Shown one piece after another: positions 52,217 through 60,944 of a stretch of 64,000 nucleotides of DNA. Under the pieces are notes generated by a model. It searched no databases and was not told where the DNA came from. It saw only the letters and a list, made by a program, of their open reading frames with translations. This DNA comes from Vibrio chagasii (lineage in GTDB: Bacteria; Pseudomonadota; Gammaproteobacteria; Enterobacterales; Vibrionaceae): the NCBI GenBank assembly GCA_041879415.1, contig CP090851.1, positions 2,852,001 through 2,916,000 on the forward strand. The letters run 5' to 3'. Made by a program: the position numbers and the translations under genes. How positions within the stretch are numbered: position 1 is the stretch's first letter; every line of letters begins with the position of its first letter.

Positions 52217-53542
52217 ATGACTTACCTTGTACACTCCAGCGATGTTTTCAAAGAAACTGAGCTACAAAAACTGGACAATGGTACATTCCATTGCCTCCCT
52301 TCCAATGACAATATCGGTTCGCTGCCAACCCTCTTTTCGCAAGATGGTGTATTCAATCACGAAGCCAATAGCTACCTGTTTTATCTCAAGGCTGTAAAGA
52401 AAGCAGAAGATTTATCTCCTTGCGCACAGGCTCTACGTGCCTATTACCAATTTCTTGAGGACAAGGAACTTCGCTGGGATGGATTCCCACCAGTAAAGAG
52501 GCTCAAACCGACTTACCTATACCGCTCTCACCTGCTCAAGCAAATAAAGCAAGGCGAGCTTGCATACAGCACTGCCAGTGTTCGTATGAACCAAATCGTC
52601 AATTATTATAAGTGGCTAATGCATGATGGTTACTTACGCGTAAAGAGTGAGAAGGAAGCTCCATTCAAAATGGAGTTCGTCTCTGTTCAGAATCGTGGGA
52701 TGCTTGCCCACGTCTCTCCAACTTTCATTGTTGAGACCAGTGATTTACGCATAAAAGTACCGAGGGATGCAGATAGTAGAAACATCAGGCCACTATCCCC
52801 CTTAAGCCGTGATGCTCTTGGTATTTTAACGCAGTACCTTCCACAAACGTCTGAAGAGTTGCGCTTACAAGCCTTGCTAGCGACTGATACAGGCATGCGG
52901 GTTGAAGAAGTAGCAACCCTAACACTAGATGCGTTAGATACTGCAACTCCACTTGCTGAGAGTCAACATCGCTTTGAAATTCTGTTATGCCCCCGCTCTA
53001 CAGGCGTACAAACCAAGTTCCTAAAAACTCGGACTGTCGAGATTTCATCGGACTTGCTCCAATCATTGAATGAGTATCGAGTTTCAGAACGCCGCCTTAA
53101 GCGTGTTACTAGGCTTAACGAGAAAATCGAACAATTACAAAGCGATGCTGTCAGCTTTACCCAAAAGACCATTGAAATACTAGAGCGTTGTGATCGTCAC
53201 GAACCACTTTTTGTTAGCCAACAAGGTAATCCTGCTACGGGTAAATCCATTGAAGCTCGATGGATTGAGTTCAGGGCAGAAATAAAACGGGCAGAGCCAT
53301 CATTTGCCCATCGCTTCCATGATTTACGTGCCACTTATGGCACTTATCGACTCAATGATATGTTAGCGGCGAATTTGCCCGTAACTGAGTGTATGGAGCT
53401 GCTAATGAGCTGGATGGGACATAAAGACGAAAGTACCACTTGGAAATACTTGCGTTACTTAAAACGCAAAGAAGCCTTCAAGGTGAAATTTGGCATCCTT
53501 GATAGCATCATGCACGAAGCGCTAGGAGATGACGATGAGTAA
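52217..53542 (+). CDS. Tyrosine recombinase 1 of the element
   Basis: 441 residues. An N-terminal SAM-like core-binding region (about 45-145) and a C-terminal catalytic domain with the full set: Arg228 (TDTGMRVEEV), Lys270, HDLR (His368-Arg371), His402 (WMGHKD) and Tyr411 (WKYLRY). It should cut and join the element ends. AGGA lies 7 bases before the ATG. It overlaps the next gene by 8 bases, so the operon is translationally coupled. It may correspond to GmtY of Gamma-Mobile-Trio islands. Confidence 0.88.
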   Translation: MTYLVHSSDVFKETELQKLDNGTFHCLPSNDNIGSLPTLFSQDGVFNHEANSYLFYLKAVKKAEDLSPCAQALRAYYQFLEDKELRWDGFPPVKRLKPTYLYRSHLLKQIKQGELAYSTASVRMNQIVNYYKWLMHDGYLRVKSEKEAPFKMEFVSVQNRGMLAHVSPTFIVETSDLRIKVPRDADSRNIRPLSPLSRDALGILTQYLPQTSEELRLQALLATDTGMRVEEVATLTLDALDTATPLAESQHRFEILLCPRSTGVQTKFLKTRTVEISSDLLQSLNEYRVSERRLKRVTRLNEKIEQLQSDAVSFTQKTIEILERCDRHEPLFVSQQGNPATGKSIEARWIEFRAEIKRAEPSFAHRFHDLRATYGTYRLNDMLAANLPVTECMELLMSWMGHKDESTTWKYLRYLKRKEAFKVKFGILDSIMHEALGDDDE

Positions 53543-55283
53543 CCTCACTTACCTAAGTAATTGGAAGCCTGAGCTATGCATTAATCTAAGCATTATGGGT
53601 GAAAATTGTCTCGCCGATTTCAATCGTTTTTTCTTCAAAGGGGTTCCTAAAACTGAGCGGTTACAACGAGGAGAGCAGTTTGAAGATGCTGGTCGAAAAA
53701 GTTTCATCTTTCAGCTAAAAGACCGATTTGATGAAAAAATTGAAGAAGGTAGTAGCAGTTGTTGGCTCCACTCCATATTCTTGGAAACCTCTAGGTACCT
53801 CAAGTTATGCGACGCAATTAATTCGCCAGCATTTACCCAAAAATCACTTGAACAGTATATGTCTAAACTGCAAAACAACGTCATGTTGGGAGTACTAAAG
53901 AGCAGTACATATAAGATAAAGCATAGCAAAATGAACGCACTCTTTACGCAGTATCTAGAGTTACCACATAGCTACTTTGATAATGTAGTGATAATGGATA
54001 GCAGAGATACTGAATCTTTTGAATCGTATACGCGCAGTGATTTAAACAAACTTCTCCCCTTTTTAAGACAAGTCTTCAAACAGACTTACAAGCAGTTTAT
54101 CGAAGCTCCTGACAAACATATTAATGCATGGAGAGTCGTTCCTACGATGACATTTGAGTGGAAAGGCGAGGTGTATCCTTTGTGTGCCGGTATTTCAAAA
54201 ATGATGAGTGCAGCTACATATCTTTTGGCGTATTACACCTATACTAACACCAGTAATTTACTTCAACTAAAACAACCAAATAACGCTTCAATGTCTACGG
54301 GGGAAGCATGGTACACCATGCCAGCATTCAAGCGTCGTGCTTTTAAAACTATCCAAGTTGAGATGGGAGCTCATGAGTTGGAAGTACCCAAATATGCATT
54401 AGATTTTTTCGATAAGCTAATTAATGCTTCAAAAATAATAAATGCAAATAACGACGCCACACTGATCCAAACAGTGACCTTCCAAAAAGCAAAACCCTTA
54501 ACATCGAGAACACTACAAGCCTTCACAAAAATCTGGGTTGAAAAACACTTTAGCTTTACCGACCAACTAGGACGACGATTACGTCCTGTCATTAGCCGTT
54601 TTAGAGAGACAGGCTCTCAATTAACCTCATATCATCAAGGAGAAATGATTAATAACCTCATGCTTAACAACACGCCCAACACCCGCAGACGTCACTACAG
54701 CGAGGGAAATAAGCAGATAAATAACGGCATGATGCAAGATACGCTGTTAATTCGGGAGGAGCAGATCAAGAGCGGGGTTAGTACTCAGCAAGCACAAGAA
54801 AACCTCAATATTAAGGTACTGGTCATAGAGGAAGAGAACAAGATTAACCATCCCAATTTGAGTCGTACCTCGAATGGTGGTAGCTGCGCTGCCCCATTCG
54901 GTGAAAAGTCACGAAAGTATACCAAGAAAGCTCAAGCGCAAGGGCTTACCAAGAAGGGGGAGCGATTAGCCTGTGCCGACCTACTGGGGTGCTTTGGCTG
55001 CCCTGACCAAATCATTGTGCAGTCGGTCTCAGATATCTGGTGTCTTCTCTCATTCAAGGCCTGCATTGAGGAGTCACTTTACCTTCATTTAGATGCCAGC
55101 CATTACCGAAAAAACTTTGAGGATATCGTGCAGTTCATTAAGCAAAAAATACTGCCGAACATCAATAAGCGGTTATTGAGGCAGGCAGAAACCAAGCTCG
55201 ACGATGATGGCTACCACCCCGCTTGGGATGACAGTGATTCCGTTTTAGGGTTAATTCCAAACTCAATGGCCGAGGTAGGATAG
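53535..55283 (+). CDS. Degenerate recombinase-like protein 2 of the element
   Basis: 582 residues from the ATG at 53535 (AGGAG 6 bases upstream; an ATG two codons earlier lies on the ribosome site). The C-terminal half keeps the outline of a tyrosine recombinase (LLAYYTYTNTSNLLQL as box I, SRFRETGSQL as the HxxR box, RRRHYSEGN as the Tyr box), but the box I Arg reads Asn and the HxxR His reads Ser. A Cys cluster (CADLLGCFGC, about 480-489) follows. It is probably a structural or DNA-binding partner. Its stop overlaps the next start (TAGTG). Confidence 0.75.
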   Translation: MSNLTYLSNWKPELCINLSIMGENCLADFNRFFFKGVPKTERLQRGEQFEDAGRKSFIFQLKDRFDEKIEEGSSSCWLHSIFLETSRYLKLCDAINSPAFTQKSLEQYMSKLQNNVMLGVLKSSTYKIKHSKMNALFTQYLELPHSYFDNVVIMDSRDTESFESYTRSDLNKLLPFLRQVFKQTYKQFIEAPDKHINAWRVVPTMTFEWKGEVYPLCAGISKMMSAATYLLAYYTYTNTSNLLQLKQPNNASMSTGEAWYTMPAFKRRAFKTIQVEMGAHELEVPKYALDFFDKLINASKIINANNDATLIQTVTFQKAKPLTSRTLQAFTKIWVEKHFSFTDQLGRRLRPVISRFRETGSQLTSYHQGEMINNLMLNNTPNTRRRHYSEGNKQINNGMMQDTLLIREEQIKSGVSTQQAQENLNIKVLVIEEENKINHPNLSRTSNGGSCAAPFGEKSRKYTKKAQAQGLTKKGERLACADLLGCFGCPDQIIVQSVSDIWCLLSFKACIEESLYLHLDASHYRKNFEDIVQFIKQKILPNINKRLLRQAETKLDDDGYHPAWDDSDSVLGLIPNSMAEVG

Positions 55284-57328
55284 TGGATACATCTAAGCTC
55301 TATTTACCCGATTTTCCACAGCAACATAAAGTTGAAGACGTTGACGTAGTTACACTCTGCCATGAGGGACGATTTGAAGAGTTAGATGCAGTCGTCATCT
55401 GCAAAGACAAAAAGGGCAACGTTACTGCTACCTTTGGGCAAAACAATTGGGATTGCTTTCCTTTCTCTCGAAAGAAAGATAAGAACAATCTAAACACAAA
55501 GGAATTTGAATGTGCTCCTAAATTACAGCGAGAACTTAAGTTGCTGACTTTTGGCTGGTTATTCAATAAAAGCCCTAAACAAAAAAAAGCAGTAAAGTTC
55601 TCAAGTGTTCGCACTCGACTAAGTAGTATAAAGGTAGCTTATAGTTTCTTGATGGAGAGTAACTATAATTCATTGAAAGATCTTGGCTCACCTGTTGTTT
55701 GGGCTGAGTTTGAGCGCTTCTTGCAAAAATGTAGCTATGCCCAAGGAACCATCGAGTCTACTTTCGTGGCAATAAATACCGCCATAAATGATGAGTCATG
55801 GCACAAACTTGAGCTTGGCCTTAATCCAATAAAGTCAAATATTGAAGCAAGACGGATAAATTCAAATGAAGCACAACAAACTCTTGTTATACCTGGACGT
55901 CTATGTGATGCCATTTATGGAAAGGCTATAGAACTGATCAATAGTGCTCACCCACATAGACAATTGATTTTAGATATTGAGAAGTCTCTACAGCATAACT
56001 ATGACGAGGGGGTGCGTAATCTTGAAGAAAAAATAAAGCAAGGGAACCGTTATTCCTTCATGGGTGAAGATGGTAGCTTCGATAAACGAAAATACATTTC
56101 CGCAGCTCAAGAGTTACAACCCCGCAAAGTTAAAGACCTTGTCGAACCATTAGCCACTAAAATACCAAGTATCAAGTTAAAAAATGGAATGGACTTTAAA
56201 CGCTACTGGGGTCAACTAACCAATGCTTGCTATATTATCTGTGGCGGTTTTAGCGGTATGCGAGATTCCGAAATCGATAAACTAACACCTAAAAGTTATT
56301 ACAAAGATAACTTTGAAGGGCGTGACTTCCACATGCTGCAATCTCATACTTTTAAGTTAGGGCATAAAAGAGAAACATGGGTTACCGCTTCATCTTCTAA
56401 AACTGCAATAGAGTTAATGACCACACTAACTGAAGAATGGCGGAAGGAAGTTAGTTATCCAGATAAAAAATACAAAGACTCTATTTGGGTAAATAAATCA
56501 TACCGCTCCAAGCCCCCCACATTAATTACAGGCTGGAATCACCGACTACAGCGTTTTTGTAAGCAGTTCAATTTCATTGTAACTGAAGAGGATTTTGCAG
56601 AATGCCTTGAGTCAAACCCTCACGCATTCAACCGTGTAAAAAAAGACGTAACAGTTGGAAATCCATGGCACATAACAACTCATCAGTTTAGGCGCACTTT
56701 GGCCTTTTATTGCATTAAGAACCGCCTAGGGACATTAGTAGCGCTCAAACAACAGTTCAAGCACTTATACCTCGCGATGACCGAGTGGTATACCAATGGT
56801 GGGAGGCTGGCGAGCCTACGGGATCTGAAAGTTGACGAGCAAGTGCAAAAGGCACTCGATGAAATTAATGCTGAAACCACCACAAATAAAATCTTTAAAC
56901 AATGGCACTCAGATGAAAAACTATCGGGCACTTATGGCAAAGCGATCATGAAAATGCGAGGGGATGTACCGACTATTTATAGCTCATGGGATGTTATCTA
57001 TAAAGCCGTAAAGGATGGTAAGTTGACACTGCATGGTTCAATGCATAGCTATTGCAAATCTGGTTATGACTGCGATATGAACGGTGTGGTCGCCCCCCAA
57101 TTCTGTGTGGACTGTGGGTCTGGTAGCAGCATCATAGATGAACAGCAAGCCAAGTGGTGGCAAAAAAAACATCGTCGTTTAGTGGCCTACATGAAGTCGG
57201 ATGAAGATATTTCAGTCAGTGAACAGAGCCACTACATAACTCAAGTAAGGGCTGCTGAAAAAGTCATGGCTGACTTTGATATGCCCTTCACGCCTTTTGA
57301 ACCTGATTTGAAGGTAGCGAATTTATGA
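55283..57328 (+). CDS. Tyrosine recombinase 3 of the element, with C-terminal zinc-finger-like region
   Basis: 681 residues from a GTG that overlaps the previous stop. The catalytic set is visible: Arg327 (GGFSGMRDSEI), HQFRR (His467-Arg470), His494 and Tyr503 (EWYTNG). After it comes a Cys cluster (Cys591, Cys597, Cys608, Cys611), suggesting a zinc site not found in ordinary integrases. The long N-terminal part (1-300) has no motif I recognise. It overlaps the next gene by 4 bases (ATGA). Confidence 0.82.
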   Translation: MDTSKLYLPDFPQQHKVEDVDVVTLCHEGRFEELDAVVICKDKKGNVTATFGQNNWDCFPFSRKKDKNNLNTKEFECAPKLQRELKLLTFGWLFNKSPKQKKAVKFSSVRTRLSSIKVAYSFLMESNYNSLKDLGSPVVWAEFERFLQKCSYAQGTIESTFVAINTAINDESWHKLELGLNPIKSNIEARRINSNEAQQTLVIPGRLCDAIYGKAIELINSAHPHRQLILDIEKSLQHNYDEGVRNLEEKIKQGNRYSFMGEDGSFDKRKYISAAQELQPRKVKDLVEPLATKIPSIKLKNGMDFKRYWGQLTNACYIICGGFSGMRDSEIDKLTPKSYYKDNFEGRDFHMLQSHTFKLGHKRETWVTASSSKTAIELMTTLTEEWRKEVSYPDKKYKDSIWVNKSYRSKPPTLITGWNHRLQRFCKQFNFIVTEEDFAECLESNPHAFNRVKKDVTVGNPWHITTHQFRRTLAFYCIKNRLGTLVALKQQFKHLYLAMTEWYTNGGRLASLRDLKVDEQVQKALDEINAETTTNKIFKQWHSDEKLSGTYGKAIMKMRGDVPTIYSSWDVIYKAVKDGKLTLHGSMHSYCKSGYDCDMNGVVAPQFCVDCGSGSSIIDEQQAKWWQKKHRRLVAYMKSDEDISVSEQSHYITQVRAAEKVMADFDMPFTPFEPDLKVANL

Positions 57329-57783
57329 GTAAGAGCGAAAATACACGACTAGTATTAGAGGCTGCCCTAGAACGAATTAAACAAGGCAAGCCTAAGCGTA
57401 TCCCTACTCACCGTAAGCTCAGTGTGAGAGCTGTAGAGGAAGAAGCTAACCTAGGTAATGGCAGCGGCTATTATTACCCTGAGTTTGTGGAAAAAGTTAA
57501 GCAAACCAAAGCTGAAATTGCGACAGGCAAAGGTGAAATAGTCCAACCAGAGATCCAGACTGTACGCACCAAGCTCAAAGAGCAAAAGCGCATCAAGGAT
57601 AACTACAAGGCCAAGTACGAAGCAGAACGCAAGAAGCTAGCTCTTTTTGCAGCGGCACAGCATCACTTGAACGACAAGCTAGTGCAGGCATTGGCTCGTA
57701 TTGATGAGTTGGAGTATGAGAATGCGGATCTTCGAGAGCAGCTTGCAACATTAAGACGAAGTCAGGTGATATCTATCAAATAG
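57325..57783 (+). CDS. Small helical accessory protein of the recombination operon (TnpC/GmtX-like)
   Basis: 152 residues. A basic N-terminal part (TRLVLEAALERIKQGKPKRIPTHRKLSVRAVEEEANLG is its core region, residues 6 onward in part) resembles the DNA-binding start of Tn554 TnpC/DUF6262 proteins, and the second half is a long coiled coil (about 70-145). In Tn554 the third protein sets efficiency and orientation of transposition; a like role is inferred. Last gene of the four-gene operon. Confidence 0.68.
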   Translation: MSKSENTRLVLEAALERIKQGKPKRIPTHRKLSVRAVEEEANLGNGSGYYYPEFVEKVKQTKAEIATGKGEIVQPEIQTVRTKLKEQKRIKDNYKAKYEAERKKLALFAAAQHHLNDKLVQALARIDELEYENADLREQLATLRRSQVISIK

Positions 57784-57877
57784 ACATATCAATATTCGTT
57801 GAGTCACAACAATTGTCAAATGAGGCCAACTATCACAAAAGCCATTAAAACAGGTATATATGCCATTGATGGAGAAT

Positions 57878-57912
57878 TATACTGACCTGAAATATGAAAT
57901 TCGTTCAGTATA
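57878..57912. promoter_or_regulatory. Inverted repeat upstream of the ATPase gene
   Basis: Perfect 8-bp arms TATACTGA and TCAGTATA separated by 19 bases, ending 9 bases before the ATPase ATG. An operator-like site in the 138-base gap between the recombination operon and the cargo gene. Confidence 0.5.
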
Positions 57913-57921
57913 GGATTCACA

Positions 57922-60588
57922 ATGGCATCTAGTCAGCAAGACTTCGAGCAATTTGTTCGATGGCTTCACCAACCAGACAAAAATACACCTAGCAGCGTGC
58001 GTAAGCTAGCAAATCTTGTTCTTCGTAATTTTGACGAGCTATCTCAAACTACGCGACACCGAAGTAGCCGATCTATCTATCTTGTAGAGCTAATGCGCGG
58101 CGCACTTGAAGCGGCTGAAGATAATGAACCAGTAATCACCCTTGAGAACGAAAAAAGTGAATGGTCATGGGCTAAATTAAATAATTTAACACTTGGGCCA
58201 TTTCGAGGTTTTCGTACTCCAGAACCATTTGATTTATCGAAGCAGATAACCCTTTTCTATGGCCCAAATGGAAGTGGAAAAACCAGCCTTTGTGAAGGAC
58301 TTGAGTATGCTTTACTGGGTGAAGTGGAAGAGGCTGGTAGTAAACGTATTGCTGCAAATACATATTTAAAGAATGTCATTGAAAATAGATTCGAGGTGCC
58401 GCAACTAACTGCCATCAATCATGAGGGTGAGGAAGTAAACGTCGTTTCTAATCCTGAAAGTTACCGATTCTGTTTTGTTGAAAGAAATCGCATCGACTCA
58501 TTCTCTAGAATGGCAGCACGCCCCAACGGACAGCGTGCGGAGTTGATAGCCACTCTATTCGGAATGGATCAATTCAGCGATTTTGTAAGCCATTTCAACG
58601 AGAGTATTGATGGGCAGCTCGTACTCACCAATGAACACCAAACGACTCTCACCGCTCGTAAAGCTACTCTTACTGCTGACCAAGCACTTGTTGCAAATGA
58701 GGCAGCTTCACTTGCTAACCTAACAAATGAAGAACAGGCACTAGCACTTACCTATAGTGATGAGACTACATACGAATCTTTAAAGCTACTGATTGGCTCA
58801 GACGAAAAACCTAGTCGCATACATGAACTGAATCAACTAATTGAAACTATTCCTCCTGCGCAAATTGGACTAACACTCCCAAAAATCAGTGAAACACTAG
58901 ATAGCGTCCAGACCCTAAGTGATAGCCTTAATGAAATCACGACCGCCCTCCACACAATGAGCGACCAAGTTTCTTATAAAGCTCTCTACAATTCTATTCT
59001 AGAGCTTCAAGAAATAACTGGTGACCGATGTCCTGCTTGCAATACACCTTTAACAGGAGAATCAAGTGTACGAGAAAACCCATTTGAAAAAGCGACTAGT
59101 GGGCTAGAACAATTAAGGGAGTTGACAGTTCTGCAAGAGCAAAAGCAGGAAAAGCAAATTGCGCTAGAGCGAGCCTCTAGAACGCTTCGTAATACACTAA
59201 AAACTATCCATTCATTCCTTAACGGCGAAAGTAAAGATTTTGCCCCACTTAAGCAGTATTTAGAACAACTTCCTGATGAACCAACAGATATATGGTGGCT
59301 AGATATCTACCCAAAAACAGAGGAGGCCAGACTAAATAACAGCCTTCTAAGCCAACTATATAGCATTGTAGGACTAATATCTCAGCAGGATGAACAGTCA
59401 CAGCTAGCTGAACAACAACGTCAAATACACATTGAGGAACGCCAAACATTAATCCAGTATCAGCTTCGCGTTCAAGCACAAGACCTTAAGCGACAACAAC
59501 TCTTAAACGAATTACAGGCCGCGAAACGGCGTATTGAAGAGTTTGATGAAGCAAATGCTGAATTGATCGCTCTTGCTGAGCAAGAAAAAGCCAATATTGA
59601 AAGAGATCGCCCATACAAAACTTGTTATGACCAATTCCTTGAGGCACTTAAGGTGTACAGGTCAGAGCTTCCAGCTCAGTTAATGGAAGGACTAAATGAA
59701 GCTACTATGGAGTTATACAACTCTTTTAATCGTAGTGATCGTGAGGAAGATAAGCTTGCAGCATTACACCTCCCAATAGACGGAAATGGAAAGATTGAAA
59801 TTTGTTTTAAAGGTAATCTAGAGAACAGTGTCGATGCTCTACATGTCCTTAGTGAAGGACATATCCGCTGTTTAGGGCTAGCAATTTTGCTAGCGAAAGC
59901 CAAAAGCATAGGATGCCCTGTAATTGTGTTTGATGATGCTATCAATGCAATAGATCACGATCATAGAGGCGGGATTCGAGAAACAATATTTGAAAGTGAT
60001 AATTTTGAAGAGCATCAATTGATTGTTACTTGCCATAGCAATGAGTTTATTAAAGATATCCAACAACACTTGCCCGTCCAAAAACGAAATGACTGTAAGG
60101 TTTATGTGCTCCGCCATCACAATGGAAACTACCAGCCGAGAGTTGTAGGTAATATCCCAAGCGCTAATTACATTGCCAAGGCTAGAGCTGCAAAAGATGT
60201 TTTAAATGATAGAGATGCTCTATCTGCGTCAAGACAAGCTTTAGAAATGATATCGGAAAAAGTATGGAGATGGCTTGGAAGTCATGGTCATGGTGTACTA
60301 AAGCTGATGATTGTTGGCGCAGGAGCTGAGCCTTCTTTAAGAGATCTGTGCAATGCCATATGCAAAAACCTAAGAGACGCCAGAACATTCGAACATCCAA
60401 ACAAAGCTCCTCTCATCACAGCTTATACGCATATTCTGGGCATTCCCGAAAATAACTTAGTTTGGACTTACCTTAACAAAGGGACGCATGAAGAAGCTGA
60501 TCGTGATGATTTTGATAGCGAACAAGTTGAAAAAGTTGTCCAAACGTTAGAAGGCATTGATCAGCTAGACTTAAGGCCAAATAGATAA
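57922..60588 (+). CDS. Rad50/SMC-like ATPase with zinc-hook motif (candidate defence protein)
   Basis: 888 residues. Walker A GPNGSGKTS at 114-122; coiled coils on both sides of a CPAC zinc-hook motif (Cys370, Cys373); ABC signature LSEGH at 643-647; Walker B VIVFDD (667-672) with D-loop NAID; switch His in TCHSNE (705). The N-terminal 80 residues are helical and lie before the ATPase head. A helical C-terminal region (about 750-888) contains NKGTHEEADRDDFD (852-865), possibly an effector domain of HEPN or nuclease type. RloC-like anticodon nucleases share this plan, but I cannot assign it. Sole cargo of the element, with AGGA before the ATG. Confidence 0.82.
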   Translation: MASSQQDFEQFVRWLHQPDKNTPSSVRKLANLVLRNFDELSQTTRHRSSRSIYLVELMRGALEAAEDNEPVITLENEKSEWSWAKLNNLTLGPFRGFRTPEPFDLSKQITLFYGPNGSGKTSLCEGLEYALLGEVEEAGSKRIAANTYLKNVIENRFEVPQLTAINHEGEEVNVVSNPESYRFCFVERNRIDSFSRMAARPNGQRAELIATLFGMDQFSDFVSHFNESIDGQLVLTNEHQTTLTARKATLTADQALVANEAASLANLTNEEQALALTYSDETTYESLKLLIGSDEKPSRIHELNQLIETIPPAQIGLTLPKISETLDSVQTLSDSLNEITTALHTMSDQVSYKALYNSILELQEITGDRCPACNTPLTGESSVRENPFEKATSGLEQLRELTVLQEQKQEKQIALERASRTLRNTLKTIHSFLNGESKDFAPLKQYLEQLPDEPTDIWWLDIYPKTEEARLNNSLLSQLYSIVGLISQQDEQSQLAEQQRQIHIEERQTLIQYQLRVQAQDLKRQQLLNELQAAKRRIEEFDEANAELIALAEQEKANIERDRPYKTCYDQFLEALKVYRSELPAQLMEGLNEATMELYNSFNRSDREEDKLAALHLPIDGNGKIEICFKGNLENSVDALHVLSEGHIRCLGLAILLAKAKSIGCPVIVFDDAINAIDHDHRGGIRETIFESDNFEEHQLIVTCHSNEFIKDIQQHLPVQKRNDCKVYVLRHHNGNYQPRVVGNIPSANYIAKARAAKDVLNDRDALSASRQALEMISEKVWRWLGSHGHGVLKLMIVGAGAEPSLRDLCNAICKNLRDARTFEHPNKAPLITAYTHILGIPENNLVWTYLNKGTHEEADRDDFDSEQVEKVVQTLEGIDQLDLRPNR

Positions 60589-60591
60589 AAC

Positions 60592-60703
60592 TCTGGAAAG
60601 TGGTATACTACAGCTCAGTATTTTAGGAAAAGTGGAGATATTTCTCTACTTTTCTGGAAAAGGTCACCAAACCTTATCACATAGAACTTTCCAGATTTTT
60701 TAC
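60592..60703. repeat. Right-end recombinase arm repeats of the element
   Basis: TCTGGAAA occurs at 60592-60599 and 60653-60660, and inverted (TTTCCAGA) at 60688-60695; the last is part of the 16-bp inverted copy of the left-end repeat. Repeated short sites near an end are typical of tyrosine recombinase binding arms. Confidence 0.65.
60628..60653 (+). terminator. Terminator after the ATPase gene
   Basis: AAAAGTGGAGA pairs with TCTCTACTTTT (one wobble) around TATT, 40 bases after the stop. Confidence 0.7.
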
Positions 60704-60730
60704 AGAGCCAACCTGTGTTAGTAGTTTGAA

Positions 60731-60742
60731 ACTATGCGTTAA
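60731..60742 (+). other. Displaced native 3' end of gor (right junction)
   Basis: ACTATGCGTTAA supplies Met-Arg-stop, the ending expected of an uninterrupted gor, and aligns with ACCATG at the left junction. It lies between the right inverted repeat and a terminator that has no other gene to serve. Confidence 0.65.
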
Positions 60743-60768
60743 CCCTTTGTAAGTCAAAGAAATATTAT

Positions 60769-60796
60769 AAAAAAGCCGACATCTGTCGGCTTTTTG
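60769..60796. terminator. Probable original gor terminator
   Basis: AAAAAGCCGACA pairs with TGTCGGCTTTTT around TC. It is 27 bases after the displaced gor stop, the usual distance for a terminator of that gene. Confidence 0.85.
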
Positions 60797-60944
60797 CGTT
60801 TTTTACCGTATGGTTCGAATACTTGTTAACCGAACAGTATTTTACCTACTTAACTTGGAATGAAGATCTCACTACAATCGCGCCGCTATAAAATCACACA
60901 CATAACAACAAAAATAACTCAACTACATAAGGGATGTACGAGTA

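Larger units (their letters stand above)
52108..60736 (+). mobile_element. Recombinase-trio genomic element inserted in the 3' end of gor
   Basis: An 8.6-kb element. Left junction: gor reads ACCATG then AGGGGTTAG (52105-52119). Right junction: ACTATG then CGTTAA (60731-60742), which reads as the original Met-Arg-stop of gor, followed by a terminator. Inside each end is a 16-bp imperfect inverted repeat (GTAAA[C]AAATCTGGAAA at 52143-52159; its complement at 60688-60703). Contents: four overlapping recombination genes and one ATPase cargo gene. The layout resembles RIT, Tn554-like and Gamma-Mobile-Trio elements (family resemblance from memory). Exact ends are inferred to a few bases. Confidence 0.8.
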
